A model generated the notes under the pieces. That model was not told the DNA's origin, did no database searches, and saw only the letters and a list, made by a program, of their open reading frames with translations. From the NCBI GenBank assembly GCA_012719495.1, contig JAAYAG010000096.1, forward strand, positions 1 to 44,956: DNA of 44,956 nt, in the 5' to 3' direction. This document shows positions 24,857 through 35,206 of the stretch, piece after piece. The translations under genes were made by a program, and so were the position numbers. Each line of letters starts with the position of its first letter. Positions within the stretch are counted from its first letter, which is position 1. Source of the DNA: Bacteroidales bacterium (GTDB lineage: Bacteria; Bacteroidota; Bacteroidia; Bacteroidales; Prolixibacteraceae).

Positions 24857-25498
24857 TTAGCTGTCTGAATTCAATTCTTCGATAGAATTATTTAAATCAG
24901 TTATTATTCCTGAAAATCGTTTATTGAAGTAATATTTCCCGACAAAAGGCAATGATACCAAATAAACTATTGAGAATAATAAAACATAACCTTGTAAACT
25001 ATTCAAAGCAAAATTTGAAAAATCAGTCTTATCATTGATTAAAAAATTGGCAAAGACTGTCAATACTGTCAATGAGACATACATTATCAACGATTCTTTA
25101 GTTGATACTTTTTCAAACCTTATTTTGACCTTCTTTAATGATTCGAAAATTGAAGATGTGTTGTATGATATGTTTAGCAATTTTAGTTTAGATTTTAAAT
25201 TAACAGCTTTGAGGGCATAGTAACTAATCACTAAAACTAAGAATATATATCCTTGGATAGGCAGACTTTGATTTTTATAATTTAGAAACAATGTCGCAAA
25301 AACAGTGATTACGAGTACAAGCACAGAAGCTGCAATATTTGTCAAATAATCAAACCTGATTTTTTTTGACAATTTGGCGATTGTACTACTACTTTCCTGC
25401 TGAATAATACGTTGAATGTTTTCTTTTGCAATTCTTTTATCAATGAGATTTTCATTCGATAATGTTTGCCATATTTTATTTAATTCACTTGATTCCAT
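24857..25498 (-). CDS. Putative membrane anti-sigma factor
   Basis: A 213-residue protein with a soluble N-terminal region (about 1-48) and four membrane helices (about 51-72, 80-98, 136-154, 168-187). I recognise no named domain. Its start ATG 25498 lies inside the last codons of the ECF sigma gene (14-bp overlap), so the two are translationally coupled. In Bacteroidota a multi-span membrane protein in this position normally acts as the cognate anti-sigma factor. The N-terminal MESSELNKIWQTLSNENLID lacks the HxxxCxxC zinc motif of ZAS-type anti-sigmas. The role is inferred from context only. Confidence 0.7.
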   Translation of the reverse strand: MESSELNKIWQTLSNENLIDKRIAKENIQRIIQQESSSTIAKLSKKIRFDYLTNIAASVLVLVITVFATLFLNYKNQSLPIQGYIFLVLVISYYALKAVNLKSKLKLLNISYNTSSIFESLKKVKIRFEKVSTKESLIMYVSLTVLTVFANFLINDKTDFSNFALNSLQGYVLLFSIVYLVSLPFVGKYYFNKRFSGIITDLNNSIEELNSDS

Positions 25499-25976
25499 TT
25501 TCAAACGATTTTAAAATTAATGACTTGATTCTATTTATTTTAACCCCAGTATTACTTTCAGATATCCCCATAATTTCGGCTATCTCTTTATAGCTAAATT
25601 CATCGAGATAGAGAGTAATTATTGCTTTATCAATATCCGTTAGTTTATTAATAGCCCGATAAAGTTTCTCTTTATTATCATCTTTATCACAATTCGATTC
25701 CGTTGATAACTCTATGTTGTGTTTATCAATTTTGATGAAATGAGGTTGAGTTTTTTCTTTTCTGAGAATATCAATTGATGCATTTAAAGTAACACGATAC
25801 ATCCAGGTAGAAAACTTTGATTGATTACTAAAACTTGGGAAAGCTTTCCATAATTGTATAATCAATTCTTGCTTATAATCTTCTATATCAGATCGATTAT
25901 TAAAATACAGGCTACAAATCTTGTGAACTATTCCTTGATTTTGATATAGCAACTCTGTAAATTCTTTTTCCATCAT
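25485..25976 (-). CDS. ECF-type RNA polymerase sigma factor
   Basis: A 163-residue extracytoplasmic-function sigma factor. Region 2 (about 5-75) includes NRSDIEDYKQELIIQLWKAF and SKFSTWMYRVTLNASIDILR. Region 4 (about 105-160) contains INKLTDIDKAIITLYLDEFS and the helix-turn-helix YKEIAEIMGISESNTGVKIN. The start is the double ATG at 25976/25973 (MMEKEFTELLYQNQ). Longer frames upstream add non-conserved residues. A promoter-like TATTTTCG lies just before it. It overlaps the downstream membrane gene, which is probably its anti-sigma factor. Target genes cannot be named. Confidence 0.92.
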   Translation of the reverse strand: MMEKEFTELLYQNQGIVHKICSLYFNNRSDIEDYKQELIIQLWKAFPSFSNQSKFSTWMYRVTLNASIDILRKEKTQPHFIKIDKHNIELSTESNCDKDDNKEKLYRAINKLTDIDKAIITLYLDEFSYKEIAEIMGISESNTGVKINRIKSLILKSFENGIK

Positions 25977-26162
25977 AATTTGATTCGATTTGCTCCATAA
26001 GACGAAAATAAAAAAGGATTTATTACAAGATTTGGAAAATTGTTTTAAAAAATTAAAGATCAAAACATTCACACACTAACAGGGCACATTTTTGCTTCAA
26101 AAATTAGAAACAATGTAAGGACTCCCCAAAACGGCATAAAAGAGAATGAAAATAAAAAAGAA

Positions 26163-26590
26163 AAAGCAGACCTGTAAGCCGGGTTCTGTACACCGAGATC
26201 TTTCGAGAACGGTGCTCCTATCATTTATCTAAGCGACCTACCCCTCCTGAACTTCCCCACGAGTGAAGAAACTGCAACGGGCAGCTGCTGGCCGAAGCTT
26301 CAGGATATATTTGGTTTTGCAACTTCCGGGACGGACAGCATTGAATGTTGCCACTCAACCTGGTGGGCTCTTACCCCACCTTCTCACCCTTATCACGACC
26401 CCCGAAGAGACCGAGACGGTTATTTTCTTCTCCGTTACCATGCCCTCACGAACATCTCCTCCCCGATCCCAATAAACTCGGGCCAGGGAAAGAGCGGAAT
26501 GCCCTGTGTTGCCCGGACTTTCCTCCCGGAAAACAACTTGAAAAGCTACCCTTCCAAATTATTGTTCCGAACGATAGAACGATCTGCTTT
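26163..26590 (-). ncRNA. rnpB: RNase P RNA (bacterial A-type-like)
   Basis: Catalytic RNA subunit that trims tRNA 5' leaders. On the minus strand the near-universal 5' segment GAGGAAAGTCCGGGC and the 3' segment ACAGAACCCGGCTTACAGG are both present. Between them lie typical stems, among them GGGTAAGAGCCCACC. The ends pair as helix P1: AAAGCAGATC (5' end, 26590-26581) with GGTCTGCTTT (26172-26163), 10 bp with one G-U, which fixes both termini within a few bases. A T-rich stretch follows the 3' end as terminator. Length is about 428 nt. The promoter is at 26595-26602. Protein-like frames within this interval are chance. Confidence 0.96.
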
Positions 26591-26594
26591 GCGA

Positions 26595-26602
26595 CAAAAG
26601 TA
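26595..26602 (-). promoter_or_regulatory. rnpB: -7 box of the rnpB promoter
   Basis: Minus-strand TACTTTTG, exact consensus, placed so that transcription starts at about 26590, the 5' end expected from P1 pairing. The -33 is only T-rich. It is a useful local calibration of box-to-start distance. Confidence 0.7.
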
Positions 26603-26754
26603 ACAAAATTAACCAAGAAAAGCCGTCTCATACCTTACCTGAAAAACAAGAATGTGAACCAACCTTTGCGAATGACAAAACAAACAGAATATACACAAAA
26701 CAAGCAGATTAAACACATTTTTAACTAAATTTACACAAACAACAAATATGTTTT

Positions 26755-27855
26755 ATGGATATAGTGGCTTGGATTGGCTTATCGCAAGCACTTTTCTCGG
26801 GGATCATTACCCTATCAAAAGATGGGAAAAGCATATCGGACCGACTGCTTTCAGCCTGGCTTTTCTTGCTTGCTATTGAGTTTCTCACATTCGGACTTGA
26901 ATCGGAACTCTTTCCCGATTTTATTCTCCTGACCAATTCATTTCTATTATTCAACCCAGCACTATACCTATATACACGCTCGCTCATTGAGCCCGGCTTT
27001 AAGCTCAAGTGGGAACAGCTTTTTCACCTTTTCCCTTATATTGCGTTCAAACTATTGGCATGGCTTATTAAAGAACCACAATCGCTCGAGAACTTTTTTG
27101 ACAACAACAACACACTATGGTACAGACTTTTGTTTGCCAGCTCAGGAATTGTATCGTGGGGCGTATATCTTAGCATGACAAGCATTATAATAACCCGCCA
27201 CCGTAGCCGATTGAAACAAGAATTCTCATCTATCGATCTTTTTAAACGTGTTGGGTGGATTCATTTTGTGGTCATCATTTATATTTTATATAGCATCACG
27301 GTGCTCATATGGGGGCTTTTCAGTGTTATTGTGTTCGACACCCGTACCATCACAATTTTTAATTATTCCATGTTATTATTCTTCATTTATATTCTTGGTT
27401 TCTATGGACTAAAGCAACGGGATATTTTTACATCATCGATGAAAACAGCTAACAAAAACCAGGATAAAACAACACACCTTCAACTAAGCAAACAAGCTGC
27501 ATCTATAATCGAAAAAACCTTGATCGATTATGTCGAAAAAGAAAAACCTTACATAAACCCGGAATTCAATATGACCGTCTTATCTGAAAATTTATCGATA
27601 CCGAAACACCATATTACTGAAGTACTTAACCACTCTATTGGAAAGAATTTTTTCCAGTTTGTAAACGAATATCGGATTAAGGAGGTAAAAGAAAAATTAG
27701 TCGACCCAAAAAACAATTTTTCTATTGAAGCTATTGGTTACGAATGCGGATTCAATAGTAAATCAACTTTCTTCTCGGTATTTAAGAGCATTACAGGCAT
27801 AACGCCCAAAGAATTTCAGAATAGAAACATAAAAGATAACAAATTATCCTATTGA
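26755..27855 (+). CDS. AraC-family transcriptional regulator with 7TM-like sensor half
   Basis: A 366-residue protein. The N-terminal 225 residues carry about seven hydrophobic helices (for example ILLTNSFLLFNPALYLYTRS and FVVIIYILYSITVLIWGLF), resembling 7TM sensor modules. The C-terminal 110 form an AraC/XylS double helix-turn-helix: VLSENLSIPKHHITEVLNHS, then FSIEAIGYECGFNSKSTFFS and ITGITPKEFQ. It is a membrane-tethered regulator; ligand and targets are unknown. Start is ATG 26755 with a TAAATTTA box about 20-30 bp upstream. It ends by overlapping convergent recQ by 7 bp. Diverges from rnpB. Confidence 0.9.
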   Translation: MDIVAWIGLSQALFSGIITLSKDGKSISDRLLSAWLFLLAIEFLTFGLESELFPDFILLTNSFLLFNPALYLYTRSLIEPGFKLKWEQLFHLFPYIAFKLLAWLIKEPQSLENFFDNNNTLWYRLLFASSGIVSWGVYLSMTSIIITRHRSRLKQEFSSIDLFKRVGWIHFVVIIYILYSITVLIWGLFSVIVFDTRTITIFNYSMLLFFIYILGFYGLKQRDIFTSSMKTANKNQDKTTHLQLSKQAASIIEKTLIDYVEKEKPYINPEFNMTVLSENLSIPKHHITEVLNHSIGKNFFQFVNEYRIKEVKEKLVDPKNNFSIEAIGYECGFNSKSTFFSVFKSITGITPKEFQNRNIKDNKLSY

Positions 27856-29759
27856 TCTTTCCATTCAACCTTCCCATCGATACGTTCAACAATTTGTTCA
27901 TTCTCGAAAAGCCATCGTATCACCCAATGAATATTCTCTTCAATCCCATTGATTTTAAAGAATAACTGATGCTTCAACAAGGGTTCTTTTTTCAACAAAG
28001 CCTTAACATCATTTCGTATTCGATCAAATTCAAGATTACTGATTCCCAGAGAATTCAACGCCTCACAAACATCACAAGCCCCACAACGGGCCGAACCTGT
28101 TTCACCAAAGTATGCCAACAATTGCTGACTCCGGCAGACCGAAGTATCTTCAATATAAGAAATAACCGCCCCCACTTGCTTCTCGTACATTTGCTTGCGT
28201 AAAGCATAATTTTCTTTTGAAATCACTAAACGATTAACATCAATGCGCTCGGTTGTATAAATTATGTAAGGAGTATTTTTTTGCGGAATGTAATGGATAA
28301 TTTTCTGTGAATCGAGAAAAGACAGGAATTTGTACACCAAATCTCGGGTAATACCTGCTCTTTTGGCCAAAAGTTCCTCATCGACAGGACGGTATTCGGT
28401 AAAAAGTCCGGAATATGAGCGTAAAAGCAATTTTATAAATGCATCGAAACTAGAGTTTGCAACCTGAAATTTGTACAAATCGTCGCGATCGACACGAAAG
28501 TGAACCATTGAAGGACGCTCCACTTCATCGGTAAGCTGAATATAGCCATCCTGCTCAAGAATCTTTAATGCACTAATCGACTGAATAAGAGAAAAATGAT
28601 ATGTTTTTGCAAAATCGGCAAGATTAAAATCATAAGAAACATCTTTGCCAAAACCAACCGCAATTTTAAAATAATTCCCCAGCGCATCGTATACCCGTTT
28701 AATCAGATCGATGGGAGGAAATTTTTCGGCAATTCCTTTTTTTAGTCTCACGCTATCCGACTTGTTTGCAAGAAATAACGCAACTGCTTTTTTTCCGTCA
28801 CGACCAGCACGGCCAGCCTCCTGAAAATAAGCTTCGAGAGAATCGGGTGCATCAACATGAACAACGAACCGAACATCTGGTTTATCTATCCCCATCCCAA
28901 ATGCATTGGTAGCGACCATTACACGCATAGCTCCTTTTATCCATCCCTCTTGCCTACCACGGCGTGTCGGAGCAGATAAACCGGCATTATAATATGTGGC
29001 GCTAATTCCTTTCTTCAGAAGTTCTTCAGCGATCTCCTTCGTTTTTTTCCGGCTTCGGGTATAAATGATACCACTCCCTTTAGATTTTTCAAGGGTACGC
29101 AGCAAAAAGCCCTGCTTATCGTCCTCGATACGAACTTTATACGTTAGATTATCCCGCCTGAAACTTTTTTTTAGAACATTTTTCTTTGGAAAAATAAGCC
29201 GATCCTGAATATCATCTACCACCTGAGGAGTGGCTGTAGCCGTTAGCGCCATAACCTTTACCGAGGGAAGGAGCTCACGTAGTTTTGCTATCTGCAGATA
29301 TGATGGTCTGAAATCATACCCCCATTGAGAAATACAATGTGCCTCGTCGACAACAATGAGGTTAATTTTCATGTTAGGCAACCTCTCCCTAAATCGTTCT
29401 GTTAAAATGCGTTCTGGTGAGACATAAAGAAATTTGTAATCTCCCCAAGTAACATTATCTAAAGCCACTTTCATTTCTTCGCGCGACATACCCGAATGGA
29501 TTGCCATGGCTTTAATTCCTCTTTTACTTAAGTTTTCTACCTGATCGTTCATCAACGCAATCAATGGAGTAATTACAATAGAAATACCATCAACAGAGAG
29601 TGAAAAAACCTGAAATATAATTGATTTTCCTCCACCAGTAGGCATCAAACCAAGCGTATCGTTGCCCGATGCTACCGACTGTATGATATCCTCTTGCAAT
29701 GGCCTGAAAGAGGAATATCCCCAATATTTTTTTAATATGGCTGAATAATCGATATTCAT
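27849..29759 (-). CDS. recQ: RecQ-family ATP-dependent DNA helicase
   Basis: 3'-5' DNA helicase of 636 residues acting in recombination and fork repair. It has the SF2 motifs: FRPLQEDII (Q/0 motif), Walker A MPTGGGKS (39-46), DEAH box VVDEAHCISQWGYDFRP (about 137-153), ALTATATP, and motif VI DSLEAYFQEAGRAGRDG. The zinc-binding subdomain cysteines occur near 553-576 (CRSQQLLAYFGE, then CGACDVC), although it comes after a longer winged-helix region than in E. coli RecQ. No HRDC domain is apparent at the C terminus, so this is a shorter, RecQ-like variant common in Bacteroidota. It diverges from guaB. Confidence 0.95.
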   Translation of the reverse strand: MNIDYSAILKKYWGYSSFRPLQEDIIQSVASGNDTLGLMPTGGGKSIIFQVFSLSVDGISIVITPLIALMNDQVENLSKRGIKAMAIHSGMSREEMKVALDNVTWGDYKFLYVSPERILTERFRERLPNMKINLIVVDEAHCISQWGYDFRPSYLQIAKLRELLPSVKVMALTATATPQVVDDIQDRLIFPKKNVLKKSFRRDNLTYKVRIEDDKQGFLLRTLEKSKGSGIIYTRSRKKTKEIAEELLKKGISATYYNAGLSAPTRRGRQEGWIKGAMRVMVATNAFGMGIDKPDVRFVVHVDAPDSLEAYFQEAGRAGRDGKKAVALFLANKSDSVRLKKGIAEKFPPIDLIKRVYDALGNYFKIAVGFGKDVSYDFNLADFAKTYHFSLIQSISALKILEQDGYIQLTDEVERPSMVHFRVDRDDLYKFQVANSSFDAFIKLLLRSYSGLFTEYRPVDEELLAKRAGITRDLVYKFLSFLDSQKIIHYIPQKNTPYIIYTTERIDVNRLVISKENYALRKQMYEKQVGAVISYIEDTSVCRSQQLLAYFGETGSARCGACDVCEALNSLGISNLEFDRIRNDVKALLKKEPLLKHQLFFKINGIEENIHWVIRWLFENEQIVERIDGKVEWKDQ

Positions 29760-29927
29760 AAGTTAAGTGGCATTATATCATTAAAAAATTACATACAATC
29801 AGTTTTTTAAAATCAGTCTAAGAATTATCGACCCGAAATTAATTAAACTTAACACTTTTTAATGAAGTCTCACAAAAATTAGGATTTAGCATACAATTAA
29901 TAATACCATAATTACCCCGAATTTTCT

Positions 29928-31442
<1,515 letters not shown>

Positions 31443-31533
31443 ACAAGCTTAATTTACGTTACCTAATATTTAATTAAACAGAAAATTACAATTGATTTTA
31501 ATGTTCAAATTCACCGTTTTTAACTCTCAGTAT

Positions 31534-33486
31534 ATGAAAAATTCAACCTTACTCATTCTTTTGCTCATTGTTTTATCACAACCCTTATTCGCTCAAAAAA
31601 ACACAATTGTAGCTATCGATGGACAGCCGATTACTAAGGAAGAATTCGAAATTGCCTATCGTAAGAACAACACAAACCTAAACGATGTTAGCGAGGTTAA
31701 GACACCCAAAGAGTACATGGACATGTTCATCAACTTCAAACTAAAAGTATATGAAGCTGAAAAAATGGGGATGGATACCACAGAAGCATTTAGAAAAGAA
31801 TTAAAAGGATACCGCGACGAACTGGCAAAAACATATCTTACCGACATTAACATAACCGACTCGATGGTGAAAGAAGCCTACTATCGCTCGGTTAACCTTG
31901 TAAAAGCAAGCCATATACTTGTCGAAATGCCTGAAAGGCCGACTCCAGAAGATACACTGAAAGCTTACAATAAGCTTCTGGATATAAGAAAAAAATATCT
32001 CAGCAAAGAAAAAACATTTCAAGAGTTGGCTCGCGAGTACTCTGAAGACCCATCGGTTGTCGAAAATTCAGGTTCTCTTCCCTATTTCGGAGCATTTAAA
32101 ATGTTGACACCTTTCGAAAACGCTGCATTCACTACTCCTATTGGAGAAATATCGATGCCAGTGCGCTCACAGGTTGGTATGCACCTTATTCTGGTCGAAG
32201 AAATTATTCCTTCTGCTGGAGAAGTTAAAGTAGGAAACATAATGCTGAAATACAGCAACAACGATGGAAACATCAGCCAAAAAGAAGAAGAGTTCTTAAA
32301 GAACAGAATCGACAGCCTTTATTCCCTTCTAATAAATGGAGCAGATTGGGGTGAAATTGCACAGAAATATTCAGACGACCGCTTAGCTGCCAAAAACGAC
32401 GGAATTATGCGTACGATATCCCAAGAATTTGGAGTGCAGGAATTTACCAAGGCTGCATTTGCCCTTAAAAACGATGGAGACATTTCAAAACCAGTAAGAA
32501 CCATGTACGGTTATCACATAATCAAACGCTTCGAAGCAAAGCCAGTCCCAACTTTTGAAGAACTAAAGCCTGAGCTAACCCGCAAAGTAAAAGCAGATCC
32601 GAACAGGTCAAAATACAGCAAAGAAAAATTCATTGCCGATCGTAAAAAGGAATATGGTTTTACCTCCAACGAAAGTAATTTCGAGAAATTTACATCAATA
32701 ATAAAATCATTAGAATCAGACACTATATATCAACTGCCCGAAGCATGCAAAAACCTTGTGCTCTTTACTTTTGCAGGAAAAGACTACAATGCATCTAATT
32801 ACTTCCAGACTATAATGAACCAATATAATCTCGATTACATTCTTCGTTTCAAATTCTTACCAGGATTTGACACTTACGTTGAAGAACTGATTACCAACTA
32901 TGAAAATGAACGACTCGAAGAAAAATATCCCGAGTTTAAATACACCATTGAAGAATACCACGACGGCATTTTACTATTCTCAATTATGGAGTCTGAGGTT
33001 TGGAATAAAGCCATGGCCGACACGGTTGGATTAATGAATTACTACAACGAAAATAAAGAAAAATACAAGCTTGGCGAGCATTTTGATGGTTTACTGATAA
33101 AGTGCGACAGTGAACAAACCAGAAAATTGGTTGAAGCAGCTATTGCCAACGGAAACACCAATGCCGATTCGCTGCAAGCCATTGCTGTTGCTGCCGGCGG
33201 AAATAAAAACACAGTAGTAAAAGGCCGTTGGGAACCTGGTTCAAACCGTTTCGTCGATTACTTTATCTGGAAAGGAGATAAACCTCGCGACCTGAAAGAA
33301 GAACGTCAATTTGTTGTTGGCAACGTTAAAGAAGGGGGAATTAAAACATTTGAAGAAGCAAGAGGGCTTTATATTTCAGAATATCAGAATATAACTGAAG
33401 AAAAATGGATGAAAAGCCTCCGCGAAAAATACCCTGTTCAGGTGAACGAAAAACTTTTGAAGAAAGTAAAAAGCCTGAAGAAATAA
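31534..33486 (+). CDS. Periplasmic parvulin-type peptidyl-prolyl isomerase (PpiC-like)
   Basis: An exported foldase of 650 residues. A signal peptide (MKNSTLLILLLIVLSQPLFAQ) sets the start at ATG 31534; in-frame upstream starts (31492 TTG, 31501 ATG) would place charged residues before it. Then come a SurA-like N-terminal helical region (about 25-125), a first parvulin domain (KASHILVEMPERPT through VGMHLILVEE), a second one (VKVGNIMLKYSNND through YGYHIIKRFE), and a long C-terminal region after about 350 with no motif I recognise. Likely a periplasmic chaperone for outer-membrane proteins. Followed by a SurA-like gene about 285 bp on. Confidence 0.9.
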   Translation: MKNSTLLILLLIVLSQPLFAQKNTIVAIDGQPITKEEFEIAYRKNNTNLNDVSEVKTPKEYMDMFINFKLKVYEAEKMGMDTTEAFRKELKGYRDELAKTYLTDINITDSMVKEAYYRSVNLVKASHILVEMPERPTPEDTLKAYNKLLDIRKKYLSKEKTFQELAREYSEDPSVVENSGSLPYFGAFKMLTPFENAAFTTPIGEISMPVRSQVGMHLILVEEIIPSAGEVKVGNIMLKYSNNDGNISQKEEEFLKNRIDSLYSLLINGADWGEIAQKYSDDRLAAKNDGIMRTISQEFGVQEFTKAAFALKNDGDISKPVRTMYGYHIIKRFEAKPVPTFEELKPELTRKVKADPNRSKYSKEKFIADRKKEYGFTSNESNFEKFTSIIKSLESDTIYQLPEACKNLVLFTFAGKDYNASNYFQTIMNQYNLDYILRFKFLPGFDTYVEELITNYENERLEEKYPEFKYTIEEYHDGILLFSIMESEVWNKAMADTVGLMNYYNENKEKYKLGEHFDGLLIKCDSEQTRKLVEAAIANGNTNADSLQAIAVAAGGNKNTVVKGRWEPGSNRFVDYFIWKGDKPRDLKEERQFVVGNVKEGGIKTFEEARGLYISEYQNITEEKWMKSLREKYPVQVNEKLLKKVKSLKK

Positions 33487-33592
33487 TCGAAACACAACAC
33501 ACCAGTAATCCACGCTATTGAGAAAATTACCTCTTAAAATAAAATTTATAGGTTTTTAAGAATTGGAAAAGCATTAGCGCATGAAAATAATC

Positions 33593-33600
33593 TAAATTTG
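33593..33600 (+). promoter_or_regulatory. -7 box of a promoter for the SurA-like gene
   Basis: TAAATTTG is an exact match. It would give a leader of about 165 nt containing a perfect hairpin at 33717-33738. The -33 region is weak. Confidence 0.45.
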
Positions 33601-33716
33601 AGCACTTAAAATAATAGACAATAGTAACCCATCTGCAATACACGGTTATTAAGGTGGATAAAGAGATTCCCGGTAAGCATTTCACGCCAAAAGGCGCTTA
33701 AAAATATAAAAATATG

Positions 33717-33738
33717 ATTCAGGAAAATATTCCTGAAT
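33717..33738 (+). repeat. Perfect hairpin in the leader of the SurA-like gene
   Basis: ATTCAGGAA (33717-33725) and TTCCTGAAT (33730-33738) pair over 9 bp with an AATA loop. There is no T run after it, so it is not a standard terminator. A 12-codon frame, ATG 33714 to TAA 33752, spans the hairpin and ends 19 nt before the SurA-like ATG. Confidence 0.5.
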
Positions 33739-33771
33739 TTATGAACAGATAACTTTAAAGAATAAATACTG

Positions 33772-35121
33772 ATGAAAAACAACAAAATAGTTGTTACGCT
33801 TTTCGCCATTTTATGTTTAGTGGCAAGTAATATAACGGCCCAAGACAAAATTGTAGATCAGATTGTTGCCGTTGTTGGCAGCAATGTTATTTTAAAATCT
33901 GAAATCGAAGCCGCTTACTTGCAAAACCAAGCCCAGGGGATAACCTCCGACGGCGACATGAAATGTGAAATTCTAGAAAACCTGATGATTGAAAAGCTGA
34001 TGGTTGCAGAAGCCGAACTCGACACACTGATCATCGTAACCGACAACCAAATCAACCAACAACTCGATGCCCGCATTCAGTATTTCACTCAGCATCTTGG
34101 CTCCGAAAAAGAAGTTGAAAAATATTTTAACAAACCCATCATCCAGCTCAAATCAGAACTGAAGGACATTATAAAAAACGAACTTCTCAGTAGCCAGATG
34201 AAAGATAAAGTCATCGATAACGTAAAGGCAACCCCTTCTGAGGTAAGGTATTATTTCAAGAACCTTCCCGACGATAAAATTCCGATGATTAATACTCAAT
34301 ACGAATACGCACAGATATCGCTTATCCCATCGATAACCGAAGAGGAAGAAACAAACATAAAAGAGCGCCTTCGCGACTATAAAAAGAGAGTAGAAAATGG
34401 AGAAAACTTCTCGATGTTTGCCGTTCTCTATTCCGAATGTCCCAGTGCTAAAAATGGAGGAGACCTGGGCTTCTTTTCTAAAGCAATGATGGACCCGTCA
34501 TTCTCTGCTGCAGCATTTGCCCTTAAACCCGGGCAAATTTCAAATGTGGTGAAAAGCGAAATGGGCTACCACATCATTCAAATGACTGAGCGTATGGGTG
34601 ATAAAATCAGATGCAAACATATTCTAATAAGACCTAAAGTAAAAATTGAAGAAAAAGAACGATTGGCAAACCGCCTCGACAGCATAGCAAACCAAATTCG
34701 AAAAAAATCAATGAATTTTGAGGAAGCCGCTTTCCGCTATTCAATGGATAAAAATTCGCGCAACAACGGCGGACTAGTAGTTCATCCGGGAACTATGTCT
34801 TCTAAATTCGAAGTAGAAATGCTTCCGCCTGCCGCATCGAAAGTGCTTACAAAACTAAAAATCAACGAAATATCAGATCCATTCTTTTCTACCGATGAAA
34901 ATGAAAAAGATATAGTTGTTGTAGTGAAGCTCATTAATAAAATTGATGCTCACAAAGCAAATATTTCTGAAGACTACCAGATGATTTACGACCAATTTCT
35001 TGAGAAAAAAAGAAATGACGAAATTGAAAAGTGGATTTCACTCCGGCAATCAAAAACCTACATTCGAATTGACGACACTTATTTAAATTGTGAATTCAAA
35101 TTTAAAAATTGGAGAAAATAG
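33772..35121 (+). CDS. surA: SurA-like periplasmic chaperone / peptidyl-prolyl isomerase
   Basis: An exported 449-residue chaperone for outer-membrane protein folding. The signal peptide ends near NITAQ (about 24). The SurA N-terminal signature DQIVAVVGSNVILKSEIEA follows and runs to about residue 165. Then come two parvulin domains: YEYAQISLIP through GYHIIQMTERMG, and IRCKHILIRPKV through DPFFSTDENEK, with the sequences NGGDLGFFSK and NNGGLVVHPG marking each core. The order and length agree with SurA (E. coli 428 residues). It probably works with the porin and OstA-like protein also encoded here. Start ATG 33772 is set by the signal peptide. Confidence 0.92.
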   Translation: MKNNKIVVTLFAILCLVASNITAQDKIVDQIVAVVGSNVILKSEIEAAYLQNQAQGITSDGDMKCEILENLMIEKLMVAEAELDTLIIVTDNQINQQLDARIQYFTQHLGSEKEVEKYFNKPIIQLKSELKDIIKNELLSSQMKDKVIDNVKATPSEVRYYFKNLPDDKIPMINTQYEYAQISLIPSITEEEETNIKERLRDYKKRVENGENFSMFAVLYSECPSAKNGGDLGFFSKAMMDPSFSAAAFALKPGQISNVVKSEMGYHIIQMTERMGDKIRCKHILIRPKVKIEEKERLANRLDSIANQIRKKSMNFEEAAFRYSMDKNSRNNGGLVVHPGTMSSKFEVEMLPPAASKVLTKLKINEISDPFFSTDENEKDIVVVVKLINKIDAHKANISEDYQMIYDQFLEKKRNDEIEKWISLRQSKTYIRIDDTYLNCEFKFKNWRK

Positions 35122-35141
35122 CAAGTAATACTAACATTCGT

Positions 35142-35149
35142 TATTTTTG
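35142..35149 (+). promoter_or_regulatory. -7 box of a promoter for the moxR-like gene
   Basis: TATTTTTG is an exact match, 57 bp before the ATG at 35207 and just after the surA stop, suggesting that the ATPase gene can be transcribed separately. The -33 is weak. Confidence 0.45.
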
Positions 35150-35206
35150 AAAACAAGGAGAAAACATCAGAAAAGATTGCATTTTTACTAATAATCTGGA
35201 AACAAC

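Noticed and set aside
26263-26728. Several open frames on both strands around 26263-26728
   Set aside because: They mostly lie within RNase P RNA, whose conserved segments and P1 pairing explain the sequence. The translations are low in sense and Pro/Arg/Ser-rich.
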